Below are positions 1-6,280 of a stretch of DNA of 9,404 bases, in pieces; the first letter of the stretch is position 1, and each line of letters opens with the position of its first letter. Made by a program: the position numbers and the translations under genes. The notes under the pieces are model-generated. The model was given only the letters and a program-made list of their open reading frames with translations, was not told the DNA's origin and did no database searches. This DNA is from Lachnoclostridium sp. UBA7097 (lineage in GTDB: Bacteria > Bacillota > Clostridia > Lachnospirales > Lachnospiraceae), in contig DKYP01000068.1 in assembly GCA_002499945.1 (NCBI GenBank), positions 1-9,404 on the forward strand. The letters are read 5' to 3'.

Positions 1-78
1 CAGGTGTAATGCCATTCATCCCACAGTCTAAAGACCATGGGTTTTCTGGCTGAAATTTTATAAAATTAATTATAAAAT

Positions 79-109
79 GCTGGTCCTGCCTTTTATGGGC
101 GGTGCAGCC
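79..109 (-). terminator. Weak candidate terminator downstream of the coat-like gene
   Basis: Read on the minus strand, about 25 bases after the stop of the coat-like gene, the sequence can fold into an imperfect GC-rich hairpin: GCTG pairs with CAGC, then CC with GG twice, interrupted by two 2x2 internal mismatches. It is followed by ATTTTAT rather than a clean T run. An AT-only inverted repeat (55-63 with 70-78, ATTTTATAA/TTATAAAAT) lies just beyond. The position suits a terminator, but the mismatches and poor U tract keep confidence low. The rest of 1-131 shows no gene. Confidence 0.25.
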
Positions 110-131
110 ATGAATAGTAATAGATTAATAA

Positions 132-590
132 TTATGCCATTCCATTTGCTGTTTTATATTTATAAAGCATATGGGCATGGTTCTGTTCTTCAATCTGTAT
201 ATCTGCAAGCAGTTTTCTTAAAGCAGCATCAGCAAAAAGAAAAACATCCATATTGTATTCAGATGAAACAAGTTTTTCAGTTGCAATGCAGTCAGTTACA
301 AGGAAATTATCAGACTTTTTATCATCACTGTTTTCAAGTGTACTATATGTTGCTTCTGGTTCGTAGTTTTTGCCATCACTGTCATTGCAGTTACATGAAG
401 GGACTGTGCCATCCAAAACCTGCTGTAATGAATCAAAGTGCTGCTGTTCTTTCTGCTGCAATGTCTGGAACAAATTCTTTAAAACAGGGTCTTTTGCTTC
501 ACCACTGTATTTGCCATATTTTTTAATACATGTCTGTTCCTGTGTCTGTAAATCTTTAATAGCTGTTTTTTCTTTTTCTTTTAATACCAT
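132..590 (-). CDS. CotF-like spore coat protein, ferritin-like fold
   Basis: This encodes a 152-residue protein that looks like the small ferritin-like 'spore coat protein' (CotF/Coat_F-type) family common in Lachnospiraceae. Such proteins are predicted four-helix bundles associated with the spore coat; a biochemical role is not established. Helices span about residues 3-28, 34-60, 97-120 and 122-145. They carry carboxylates and histidines in a diiron-like order: E18, E48xxH51, E105 and E135xxH138. Between helices 2 and 3 is a polar loop (about 61-96) with a CNC motif at 66-68. The family-like ends KDLQTQEQTC near the start and YKYKTANGM at the C-terminus support the call. The start ATG is preceded by TGAGGT (minus strand, 597-602) at good spacing. 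It is divergent from dut and appears monocistronic. No clear SigE or SigK promoter could be assigned, so sporulation control is inferred only from the family. Confidence 0.8.
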   Translation of the reverse strand: MVLKEKEKTAIKDLQTQEQTCIKKYGKYSGEAKDPVLKNLFQTLQQKEQQHFDSLQQVLDGTVPSCNCNDSDGKNYEPEATYSTLENSDDKKSDNFLVTDCIATEKLVSSEYNMDVFLFADAALRKLLADIQIEEQNHAHMLYKYKTANGMA

Positions 591-704
591 TACAATACCT
601 CACTTTTATTTTTTTAAGGGGAAAAGCTGTTCCTCTGTATAGTAGTCTGTACTGTTTAATGGGAAATTATACAATTTAAAAACCAGAAAAACATAAAACC
701 TGCT

Positions 705-727
705 GTTACTGGCGGATGGACAGTAAC
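705..727. repeat. Inverted repeat GTTACTG-N9-CAGTAAC
   Basis: A perfect 7-bp inverted repeat with a 9-base spacer lies in the middle of the divergent intergenic region. It is not followed by a T run on either strand, so it does not read as a terminator. Its position between divergent genes would suit a regulator-binding site or a leader structure. No known regulator consensus was recognised. Confidence 0.5.
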
Positions 728-781
728 TATATCAATAATTACAGTTTTATTAAATGTGCATGATACATATAGAATGTGGTG

Positions 782-810
782 TGGAAAATTATCCATATAT
801 ATGTTAAAAT
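782..810 (+). promoter_or_regulatory. Candidate dut promoter (extended -10)
   Basis: TG-T-TAAAAT (802-810) is a good extended -10 element. The hexamer 17 bp upstream (782-787, TGGAAA) is a poor match to TTGACA, as is often tolerated with an extended -10. Transcription would begin near 817 and give a leader of about 60 bases containing the 830-847 hairpin. Confidence 0.4.
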
Positions 811-829
811 ATATCAAAAAGAAATATTA

Positions 830-847
830 TCTGGCAAACTCGCCAGA
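830..847 (+). other. Leader hairpin TCTGGC-N6-GCCAGA upstream of dut
   Basis: A 6-bp perfect stem with a 6-base loop sits in the predicted dut leader, 11 bases before the ribosome site. The overlapping CGCC (841-844) could instead pair with GGCG (861-864) inside the ribosome-binding site, so the two pairings would exclude each other. Whether this matters for expression is inference only. Confidence 0.4.
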
Positions 848-877
848 ATTAATAAAGAAAGGCGGAATTAAATATTT

Positions 878-1312
878 ATGGAAAAACTTAAGATTAAATA
901 TTTTACAGAACAGGTTGCCCATCTTGAATATATAGAAGGAAAATCTGACTGGATAGACCTCCGGGCATCAGAAAATGTGGAAATTAAGAAAGGTGAATTT
1001 AAACTTATACCACTTGGAATTGCGGTAAAGCTTCCAAAAGGGTATGAGGCACATATCGTACCAAGAAGCAGTACATATAAGAATTTTGGCATAATACAGG
1101 CAAACAGCTGTGGGGTTATAGACAGTTCATATTGTGGTGATAATGATATGTGGATGATGCCGGTTATTGCTATGCGTGATACTAAAATACATGTAAATGA
1201 CAGGATTTGCCAGTTCAGGATATTTAAAAACCAGCCACAAATTGTCTTTGAAGAAACGGGCCACCTGGGAGAAAATGACAGGGGAGGATTTGGGAGTACA
1301 GGTATAAACTGA
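878..1312 (+). CDS. dut: dUTP diphosphatase (dUTPase)
   Basis: The enzyme hydrolyses dUTP to dUMP and pyrophosphate, keeping uracil out of DNA and supplying dUMP for thymidylate synthesis; family members are usually cytoplasmic homotrimers. All five dUTPase motifs are visible in this 144-residue protein, a normal length. Motif 1 is WIDLRAS (25-31), motif 2 PRSS (62-65), motif 3 GVIDSSYCGD (79-88) with the presumed catalytic D82 and uracil-pocket Y85, motif 4 RICQ (109-112), and motif 5 DRGGFGSTG (134-142). Several differ from the textbook form: W replaces the residue before the usual ID/DL of motif 1, C replaces R in YRG(E), and motif 5 lacks the extra xG. These look like features of a clostridial subgroup rather than damage. 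The ATG follows AAAGGCGG (858-865) with 12-base spacing. The surface protein gene begins 46 bases downstream, possibly with its own promoter. Confidence 0.93.
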   Translation: MEKLKIKYFTEQVAHLEYIEGKSDWIDLRASENVEIKKGEFKLIPLGIAVKLPKGYEAHIVPRSSTYKNFGIIQANSCGVIDSSYCGDNDMWMMPVIAMRDTKIHVNDRICQFRIFKNQPQIVFEETGHLGENDRGGFGSTGIN

Positions 1313-1319
1313 TTATAAT
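1290..1319 (+). promoter_or_regulatory. Candidate promoter for surface protein/arabinanase genes
   Basis: A perfect TATAAT (1314-1319) lies 18 bp after TTGGGA (1290-1295, four of six matches to TTGACA), overlapping the last codons of dut. Transcription would start near 1326. That would exclude an upstream ATG at 1320 and supports the start at 1359. The two downstream genes could thus be expressed independently of dut. Confidence 0.45.
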
Positions 1320-1358
1320 ATGGTAACAAAAAGTAAAACAGAAATGAGGATTGTTATA

Positions 1359-2225
1359 ATGAATAAAAAAACAGCAGAAAAATTTAAAAAATTGCCAGGA
1401 ATTGTAATGGCAGCTGCTATATTTACAGGGATAATGGCGCAAGGAGGAACAGATGCAGAAGCAAAACCATCTGTAGACCTTAACGGGCAGTACCATGCAG
1501 CACTTGGAGTAAAAACAGATACAAGCAAGAATATTTACCGTATGGCATATTACCACAAGGAAGCCGCCGGCACTGAAAAATGGAAACACCTTGCTATAAG
1601 TGGCAACGCTTCCGGGCAGTATGAACAGATACAGAGTACATTTAAAGATGTGGTAATAAAGGGTAACGGTAAATATACTGTTTCCCTTGTAAACGCCGAT
1701 TTCCAAGGCGAAACAAGTTTTAGCAAAATGCAGGTTTCAACTGATATACCAGATACAGGCAAGATTAAATTTTCAGATATGGTTGTTAAAATAAATGGTA
1801 CTGAGGTAGCAAGCTATAAAAAACCAAAGATTGATAAACATAAAGATGCAAATGGCAACTGCTGCCTGCTTATAATCAATAAAGAAAGGGAGAATTTTAA
1901 CAGTAAGCTTGACAGTAACTGTGTACCACAGGGAACAGAAAACAGAATTTCAGTTACATTTAAAGTGAGTGGTTTTAATTATAAAAAAGGGGAAAGCCCA
2001 GAACCACCAGCAACACCTTCACCAAAGCCAACGGCAACACCGGAACCAACTAAAGCTGCTGGAACAAAAGCCCCTGAAGCCACAGCTTCACCAGAGGCAG
2101 AAGTGTCTTTACAGAAGCCTGTTGTAGATGAGGAAATAAGGCCTGTTGTAATTATTTCAATAATAGCAATATCAGTAATATCAGTTATTGGAATTACATT
2201 TAGTGTAACAAGCAGAAAGAAGTAA
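1359..2225 (+). CDS. Secreted, C-terminally membrane-anchored surface protein of unknown ligand
   Basis: The product is a 288-residue exported protein with no named family that I recognise. It has an N-terminal signal peptide (basic 1-11, hydrophobic 12-28, likely cleavage after AEA at 33-35). A beta-rich domain (about 38-208) follows, with motifs such as FKDVVIKGNGKYTVSL and an IKFSDMVVKING stretch. Then comes a Pro/Thr/Ala/Glu linker with TP and SP repeats (210-258), a transmembrane helix (262-283) and a basic SRKK tail. This is the layout of a type I membrane protein whose linker spans the cell wall; there is no LPXTG motif. Similar beta domains occur, as I recall, in surface and carbohydrate-active proteins of Lachnospiraceae, which suggests glycan binding, but this is inference. 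C168/C169 and C188 in the exported domain are unusual. Start choice: TGAGGA (1345-1350) lies 8 bases before this ATG, and the in-frame ATG at 1320 lacks a ribosome site. The arabinanase gene follows after 26 bp. Confidence 0.75.
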   Translation: MNKKTAEKFKKLPGIVMAAAIFTGIMAQGGTDAEAKPSVDLNGQYHAALGVKTDTSKNIYRMAYYHKEAAGTEKWKHLAISGNASGQYEQIQSTFKDVVIKGNGKYTVSLVNADFQGETSFSKMQVSTDIPDTGKIKFSDMVVKINGTEVASYKKPKIDKHKDANGNCCLLIINKERENFNSKLDSNCVPQGTENRISVTFKVSGFNYKKGESPEPPATPSPKPTATPEPTKAAGTKAPEATASPEAEVSLQKPVVDEEIRPVVIISIIAISVISVIGITFSVTSRKK

Positions 2226-2251
2226 GGCAAAATAATAATGGAGGGGAAAGT

Positions 2252-5200
2252 ATGAGGAGATTATTTAAAAAAGCAACAGTGGTTATTTTAAGCACAGCAC
2301 TGCTTATGGGGACAGTGCCACCACATGAATATGCAGATGCTGCATCAAAAAATGCGGCCAAAGCAAGCATAACTGTAAAACCAGGTGCAAAGACCCTGTA
2401 TATAGGCTGGAAAGAGAAGAAGAAAACCACATCTTTAAAAGTAAAGTATACAAATGTAAAAAAGAAAAGCGTTTCATTTAAATCTTCTAACAAGAAAGTG
2501 CTTAAAGTATCACAGAAAGGCAAAATAACAGCAGTAAAAGCAGGAAATGCATATGTAACTGCCACATTAAAAGAAGATAAAAAGGTAAATGCAAGGGTAA
2601 AAATTGCTGTTAAAAATTACCAGATGGCATTTGCATCAAAGTCATTAACAATTACTTTGGAAGGGAACAGCGCCACAACATCAAAGAACCTTGTATTATA
2701 TGGTACACAGAAAAGTGCGCAGTATTCTTCCAGTAATGAAGATGTACTTGAAGTAGACAGTAATGGAAGGGTTACAGCTAAAATGTTTGGAAAGGCTGTT
2801 GTAACTGCAAAATCACCAGATGGCAAAACAGCAGAATGTACGGTTAAAGTAGTGCATCCCGATATGGCAATACATGACCCGTCGGTATACAGGGACCCTG
2901 TTTCTGGCAAATATTATACATTTGGCTCACACCTTATGTCGGCAGTTTCAGAAGATTTAAAAGGATACAGTGTAGCGGCATCTTCTGGAAGCAATTATTC
3001 TTCCTCAAGCACACTATTTACAAAGAGGTATACAGAGGAATTTGCAGAAGCCTATGCCTATACAATGCCTGGCGGTGCACGTGAAAACCTGTGGGCGCCG
3101 GACATTATTTACAATACAGACATGAAAAAATATTGTATGTATGTTTCAATAGTTGACGGGAGCACAAAATGTTGTATTGCAATGGCATCATCAGACAGTC
3201 CTGACGGGCCATATAAATATGAAGGAATAATTGTATGTTCAGGAATGGAAACTGATGGCAGCGATATAGACAGGACAAATGTTGCATCTGCACTTGGAAT
3301 TACAGATGCACAGGCTAAAGAAAGCAAGTATGCAAAGCTTGGCAGCAACAGCCCTGACTGTATAGATGCAACTGTATTTTATGACCATAATGGCAAGCTG
3401 TGGATGGTTTATGGCTCATTTACAACTACAGGCGGCATACGTCTTTTAAAACTTGACAATGCAACGGGGCTGCGTGGTGAAAATTATGCAGACAGCGGGG
3501 ATGGCACAGACAGTACACTTTCCACGGACGACCCGTATTATGGAAAGAAAATTGCCAACAGTAACGGTGAAGGCCCGTATATACAGATGGTTGCAAATAG
3601 CAATTCCTCTACAGGCTATTATTACTATCTCTGGATTTCCACAGGCAACCTCCAGAACTATGGTGGTTACAATATGCGCCTTATGCGTGCAGAAAACCCG
3701 GAAGGCCCGTATTATGACCCAAAAGGCAATGAAGCTGTAAAAGACCTCCAGAAATATGCACTTGGGCTCAGGGTAATGGACAACTACCAGTTTTCATTTA
3801 TGGATAATGCATATGTATCACAGGGCGGTAATTCAGCAACAGATGATGGCAATGGAAAAACATTTATACAGTTCCATACAAGGACTTCACAATCAGATAG
3901 TTACACATTCCGCACACACCAGACGTTTGCAAATGAGGACGGCTGGCTTGTAACTGCACCATATGAATATAATGGTGAAACTATAAAAGACAGTTACAGC
4001 GCAAGTGACGTTGCAGGTGACTATGAATTTATATACCACAGGGATACATTTGCCAAAACAACAACTTCAAACAGGGACTGTATACAGTCTGAAAGAATAA
4101 CTTTAAATGCAGATGGTACAGTATCAGGTGCTTATAATGGTACATGGGAACTAAAAGGACATTACTTTACCATAAATATTGGCAGTAAAACATACAAAGG
4201 CGTTGTATTAGAGCAATATGAGCAGACCACGGCAAGAAATAAAACAATGGTATTTACGGCAGCAGGAGATGATAACAGGACAGTCTGGGGAAGTAAAATA
4301 TATAAGACAGATAAAGCATCAATAAAATACGACTCAGAACATATAAAAGTACCAGAAACAGCAGGCAAAGACTTTATACTGCCATCAGAAGGGCTTTTTG
4401 GAAGCAGCATTTCATGGAAATCAGGAAGCAGCCAGGTTACATTTGAAAATGCCACAGCAACACCTGGTGCTATAGGCTTTACCAAGGCAAATATTAAAAA
4501 AGGAAACAGTGATGTTTACATAGAGCTGGAAGCAACAATATCAAAAGGAAGCAGCACAGTAACAAAAAAATTTAATACAACTATAGAAAAAGATGTCCTT
4601 GGAATTAGTAAAGTTATACAAGGGGATTTTATAGAACTCCCGGCAGAATTTAACGGCAGTACAATAAAATGGACATCTTCAGATACAAATGTAATAACCA
4701 ATGATGGCAAAGTAACACAGCCAGAAAAAGGCTATAAAGCAGTTATAATGACAGCAGAAACAAATGGTACAAAACAGGAATTTGAAGTAATAGTGCTTCC
4801 AGAAGAAAACAGCCAGAAAGACATAATTTATAAAGAGGACTATAGCAGCATGGCAAGCGATGCATTAATTGCCACCACATGGACATCCAAAGACAAACAG
4901 AACTGCCTTTATGTAGAAGCAGATGCTACACATGACAGCTTTATAAAATTTGCCGCAGGAAACACAAGCACATCACAAGGCGCAAATACAGATTTTGGAA
5001 TAAAAGACCAGGCAATAAAAGATTACACTGTTGAATTTGATGTAGCACTGGATGCAGGGACAAGGGACACCACAGAATTTGCAATAACCGGGCAGGATGC
5101 CAAATACAAAGACGGGGATACAAACGCAGGAATTGAAAGTGGTTATATATTAAAACTTTCCGCAGATAACAGTACATTGTGGCAGATAAACGGTACAGAA

Positions 5201-5416
5201 AAAACATGCACACTTCCATTTGGCTGGGTACATGTAAAAGCCATTACCAGCGCAGGCACATCAAAAGCCGCCATAATAATAAGTGATGAAGAAAATATAT
5301 ACTTTGCAGGGGAAGCTGATATAAACGGCACAGGGATTCCTGGCGGGCTTTACTTAAAATGGGGGAACTTGCAGGCACTTGTGTCAGTTGACAATGTAGA
5401 AGTAACAAAGTGGTAA
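2252..5416 (+). CDS. Secreted multidomain GH43 endo-1,5-alpha-L-arabinanase
   Basis: This probably cleaves alpha-1,5-arabinan side chains of pectin outside the cell. The 1054-residue protein has a signal peptide (1-31, basic start, ADA-A site). Two Big2-like Ig domains follow (about 37-121 and 124-201; the first has the typical KVSQKGKITAVKAGNAYVTA). The GH43 five-blade propeller spans about 202-570. It contains the general base D209 in HDPS, WAPD (281-284), the pKa-modulating D372 in CIDATVF, the acid E440 in NGEGPY and H542 in QFHTRT. Residues 572-685 match the GH43 arabinanase C-terminal domain. Two atrophied bacterial Ig-like domains (about 686-780 and 781-850) and a concanavalin-like beta-sandwich (about 856-1054) complete it. 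There is no LPXTG, SLH domain, dockerin or transmembrane helix, so it should be released or held by non-covalent binding. GGAGGGG (2240-2246) precedes the ATG. It is probably co-transcribed with the upstream anchored protein. Exo- versus endo-action cannot be settled from sequence alone. Confidence 0.9.
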   Translation: MRRLFKKATVVILSTALLMGTVPPHEYADAASKNAAKASITVKPGAKTLYIGWKEKKKTTSLKVKYTNVKKKSVSFKSSNKKVLKVSQKGKITAVKAGNAYVTATLKEDKKVNARVKIAVKNYQMAFASKSLTITLEGNSATTSKNLVLYGTQKSAQYSSSNEDVLEVDSNGRVTAKMFGKAVVTAKSPDGKTAECTVKVVHPDMAIHDPSVYRDPVSGKYYTFGSHLMSAVSEDLKGYSVAASSGSNYSSSSTLFTKRYTEEFAEAYAYTMPGGARENLWAPDIIYNTDMKKYCMYVSIVDGSTKCCIAMASSDSPDGPYKYEGIIVCSGMETDGSDIDRTNVASALGITDAQAKESKYAKLGSNSPDCIDATVFYDHNGKLWMVYGSFTTTGGIRLLKLDNATGLRGENYADSGDGTDSTLSTDDPYYGKKIANSNGEGPYIQMVANSNSSTGYYYYLWISTGNLQNYGGYNMRLMRAENPEGPYYDPKGNEAVKDLQKYALGLRVMDNYQFSFMDNAYVSQGGNSATDDGNGKTFIQFHTRTSQSDSYTFRTHQTFANEDGWLVTAPYEYNGETIKDSYSASDVAGDYEFIYHRDTFAKTTTSNRDCIQSERITLNADGTVSGAYNGTWELKGHYFTINIGSKTYKGVVLEQYEQTTARNKTMVFTAAGDDNRTVWGSKIYKTDKASIKYDSEHIKVPETAGKDFILPSEGLFGSSISWKSGSSQVTFENATATPGAIGFTKANIKKGNSDVYIELEATISKGSSTVTKKFNTTIEKDVLGISKVIQGDFIELPAEFNGSTIKWTSSDTNVITNDGKVTQPEKGYKAVIMTAETNGTKQEFEVIVLPEENSQKDIIYKEDYSSMASDALIATTWTSKDKQNCLYVEADATHDSFIKFAAGNTSTSQGANTDFGIKDQAIKDYTVEFDVALDAGTRDTTEFAITGQDAKYKDGDTNAGIESGYILKLSADNSTLWQINGTEKTCTLPFGWVHVKAITSAGTSKAAIIISDEENIYFAGEADINGTGIPGGLYLKWGNLQALVSVDNVEVTKW

Positions 5417-5456
5417 GTAATAATTACCTGCCATATTTAAGACTGCTGCAAATGGA

Positions 5457-5485
5457 TTAAATTATAACCTTGTAATTTGTATAAT
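5457..5485 (+). promoter_or_regulatory. Candidate rubrerythrin promoter
   Basis: A perfect TATAAT (5480-5485) is preceded, 17 bp upstream, by TTAAAT (5457-5462), a weak -35. The predicted start is near 5492. The 130-base gap after the arabinanase holds no obvious terminator, so some read-through from upstream is possible. Confidence 0.45.
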
Positions 5486-5515
5486 ATCCGGGCTTTTGGA
5501 AAATAATATCCATAG

Positions 5516-5530
5516 TAATAATAATTATTA
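5516..5530 (+). promoter_or_regulatory. PerR-box-like operator in rubrerythrin leader
   Basis: TAATAAT-A-ATTATTA is a perfect 7-1-7 inverted repeat. It matches the PerR consensus TTATAAT-N-ATTATAA at 6 of 7 positions in each arm. It lies about 25 bases after the predicted transcription start and ends 4 bases before the ribosome site, so a bound repressor could block transcription. PerR control of rubrerythrin-type genes is known in clostridia. AT-rich DNA can produce such palindromes by chance, so the call is moderate. Confidence 0.45.
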
Positions 5531-5546
5531 TATGGAGGGAAATGCT

Positions 5547-6143
5547 ATGGATTTAAAAGAGAGCAGGACAAAACAAAACCTGATGAGGGCATTTGCAGGG
5601 GAGAGCCAGGCAAGGAACAGGTACACATTTGCAGCAGAGCTTGCACAGCAGAACGGGCTTTATGTTATTAAAAAGATATTTGACTTTACAGCAGAACAGG
5701 AAAAGGAACATGCAAGGGTATATTATGATTTCTTAAAGGAAGCAGAAGGTGAAAATATTAATATTGATGCCGGGTATCCTGTTAATACATCCAAAGATAT
5801 ACTTACACAGCTTAAATATGCACTCCACAATGAATATGAAGAAGCAGACAGTGCATATAAAGAGTTTGGTGATATTGCCAAGGAAGAAGGCTTTACACAC
5901 ATTGCAGGCAAGTTTTATCTTATTGCAGATATTGAGAGAATACATGCAAAACGTTTTGAAGAAGTTGCAAAGCTTATGGAAGAAAATAAACTCTTTGTAT
6001 CAGATGTTAAAACAGGCTGGATGTGTCTTGGGTGTGGATATGTGGTTGAATCGGAGATAGCACCACAGAACTGCCCAGTATGTGACAGCGGGCAGGGATT
6101 CTTTATAAGGATGTCAATGGCACCATATGTATGCAATAAATAG
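5547..6143 (+). CDS. rbr: Rubrerythrin (NADH-linked peroxide reductase component)
   Basis: Rubrerythrin reduces hydrogen peroxide in the cytoplasm of anaerobes, taking electrons through its rubredoxin centre. The 198-residue protein has an N-terminal ferritin-like diiron domain with the full ligand set: E19 in FAGESQARNRY, E52 and H55 in EQEKEH, E96 and E99 in HNEYEEAD, and E130 and H133 in IERIH. The C-terminal rubredoxin-like domain has C160xxC163 and C176xxC179. The order (diiron first, rubredoxin last) is that of classical rubrerythrin, not the reverse type. The start is fixed by GGAGGG (5534-5539) seven bases before this ATG and by agreement with known N-termini; the longer reading from a TTG at 5496 has no ribosome site. 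It has its own candidate promoter and PerR-like operator, and a strong terminator follows. Confidence 0.96.
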   Translation: MDLKESRTKQNLMRAFAGESQARNRYTFAAELAQQNGLYVIKKIFDFTAEQEKEHARVYYDFLKEAEGENINIDAGYPVNTSKDILTQLKYALHNEYEEADSAYKEFGDIAKEEGFTHIAGKFYLIADIERIHAKRFEEVAKLMEENKLFVSDVKTGWMCLGCGYVVESEIAPQNCPVCDSGQGFFIRMSMAPYVCNK

Positions 6144-6148
6144 TGATT

Positions 6149-6164
6149 CTGGCATTGTAGCCAG
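6149..6164 (+). other. Small hairpin CTGGC-N6-GCCAG after rubrerythrin
   Basis: A 5-bp perfect stem with a 6-base loop begins 5 bases after the rubrerythrin stop codon. It has no T run and lies upstream of the true terminator, so it may be a 3'-UTR structure or chance. It has the same stem and loop length as the hairpin in the dut leader. Confidence 0.35.
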
Positions 6165-6184
6165 GCAGGAAATATAAAATTGTT

Positions 6185-6238
6185 AATACCATACATGGTT
6201 TTTGTTGAAAAAGCATACTGTGTATGGTATTCTTTTTT
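6185..6238 (+). terminator. Intrinsic terminator after rubrerythrin
   Basis: A perfect 11-bp stem (AATACCATACA, 6185-6195, with TGTATGGTATT, 6221-6231) closes a 25-base loop and is followed by C and six T residues. The loop can form a second short stem, TTTTT-GTTG-AAAAA (6199-6212). The structure is oriented to end rubrerythrin transcription. Its 3' half also contains the candidate promoter of the next gene. Confidence 0.85.
6205..6233 (+). promoter_or_regulatory. Candidate promoter of AAA/PDDEXK gene, inside the terminator
   Basis: TTGAAA (6205-6210, five of six matches) is followed after 17 bp by an extended -10, TG-G-TATTCT (6225-6233, four of six hexamer matches plus TG). Transcription would start near 6240, just past the terminator, giving a leader of about 40 bases. 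Confidence 0.5.
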
Positions 6239-6280
6239 ACATAGTTTAAACTTGGAGAGTAAAGACGAGGGGGATATATA

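Larger units (their letters stand above)
591..877. other. Divergent intergenic region between coat-like gene and dut
   Basis: No gene is apparent in these 287 bases on either strand. For the minus-strand coat-like gene there is a TATAAT (complement of 666-671), but no convincing -35 element 17 bp upstream, so a vegetative promoter is only weakly supported. For dut there is an extended -10 candidate at 802-810. Two inverted repeats (705-727 and 830-847) are listed separately. No tRNA or recognised riboswitch was found. Confidence 0.6.

Noticed and set aside
55..78. AT-only inverted repeat as a terminator or operator
   Set aside because: The stem is entirely A/T with no flanking signal; in AT-rich DNA this is expected by chance.
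77..642. Plus-strand open frames opposite the coat-like gene
   Set aside because: Their translations are Cys/His-rich and family-free, and they lie antisense to a convincing CotF-like protein with a proper ribosome site.
1320..1358. Longer start for the surface protein at ATG 1320
   Set aside because: It has no ribosome site, would add residues before the signal peptide and would begin upstream of the predicted transcript start; 1359 has TGAGGA at good spacing.
868..1762. Minus-strand open frames opposite dut and the surface protein
   Set aside because: They are shadows of well-supported plus-strand genes and have no ribosome site or recognisable domain.
5412..5428. GGTAA/TTACC hairpin at the end of the arabinanase gene as a terminator
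   Set aside because: The stem is only 5 bp, overlaps the stop codon and has no T run.
5496..5546. Longer TTG start for rubrerythrin
   Set aside because: It lacks a ribosome site and would translate the leader palindrome; the ATG at 5547 follows GGAGGG and matches known rubrerythrin N-termini.
830..6164. Two CTGGC-N6-GCCAG hairpins (831-846 and 6149-6164) as a dispersed repeat family
   Set aside because: Only the 5-bp stem is shared; loops and flanks differ, so two copies in 9.4 kb are not evidence of a repeat element.
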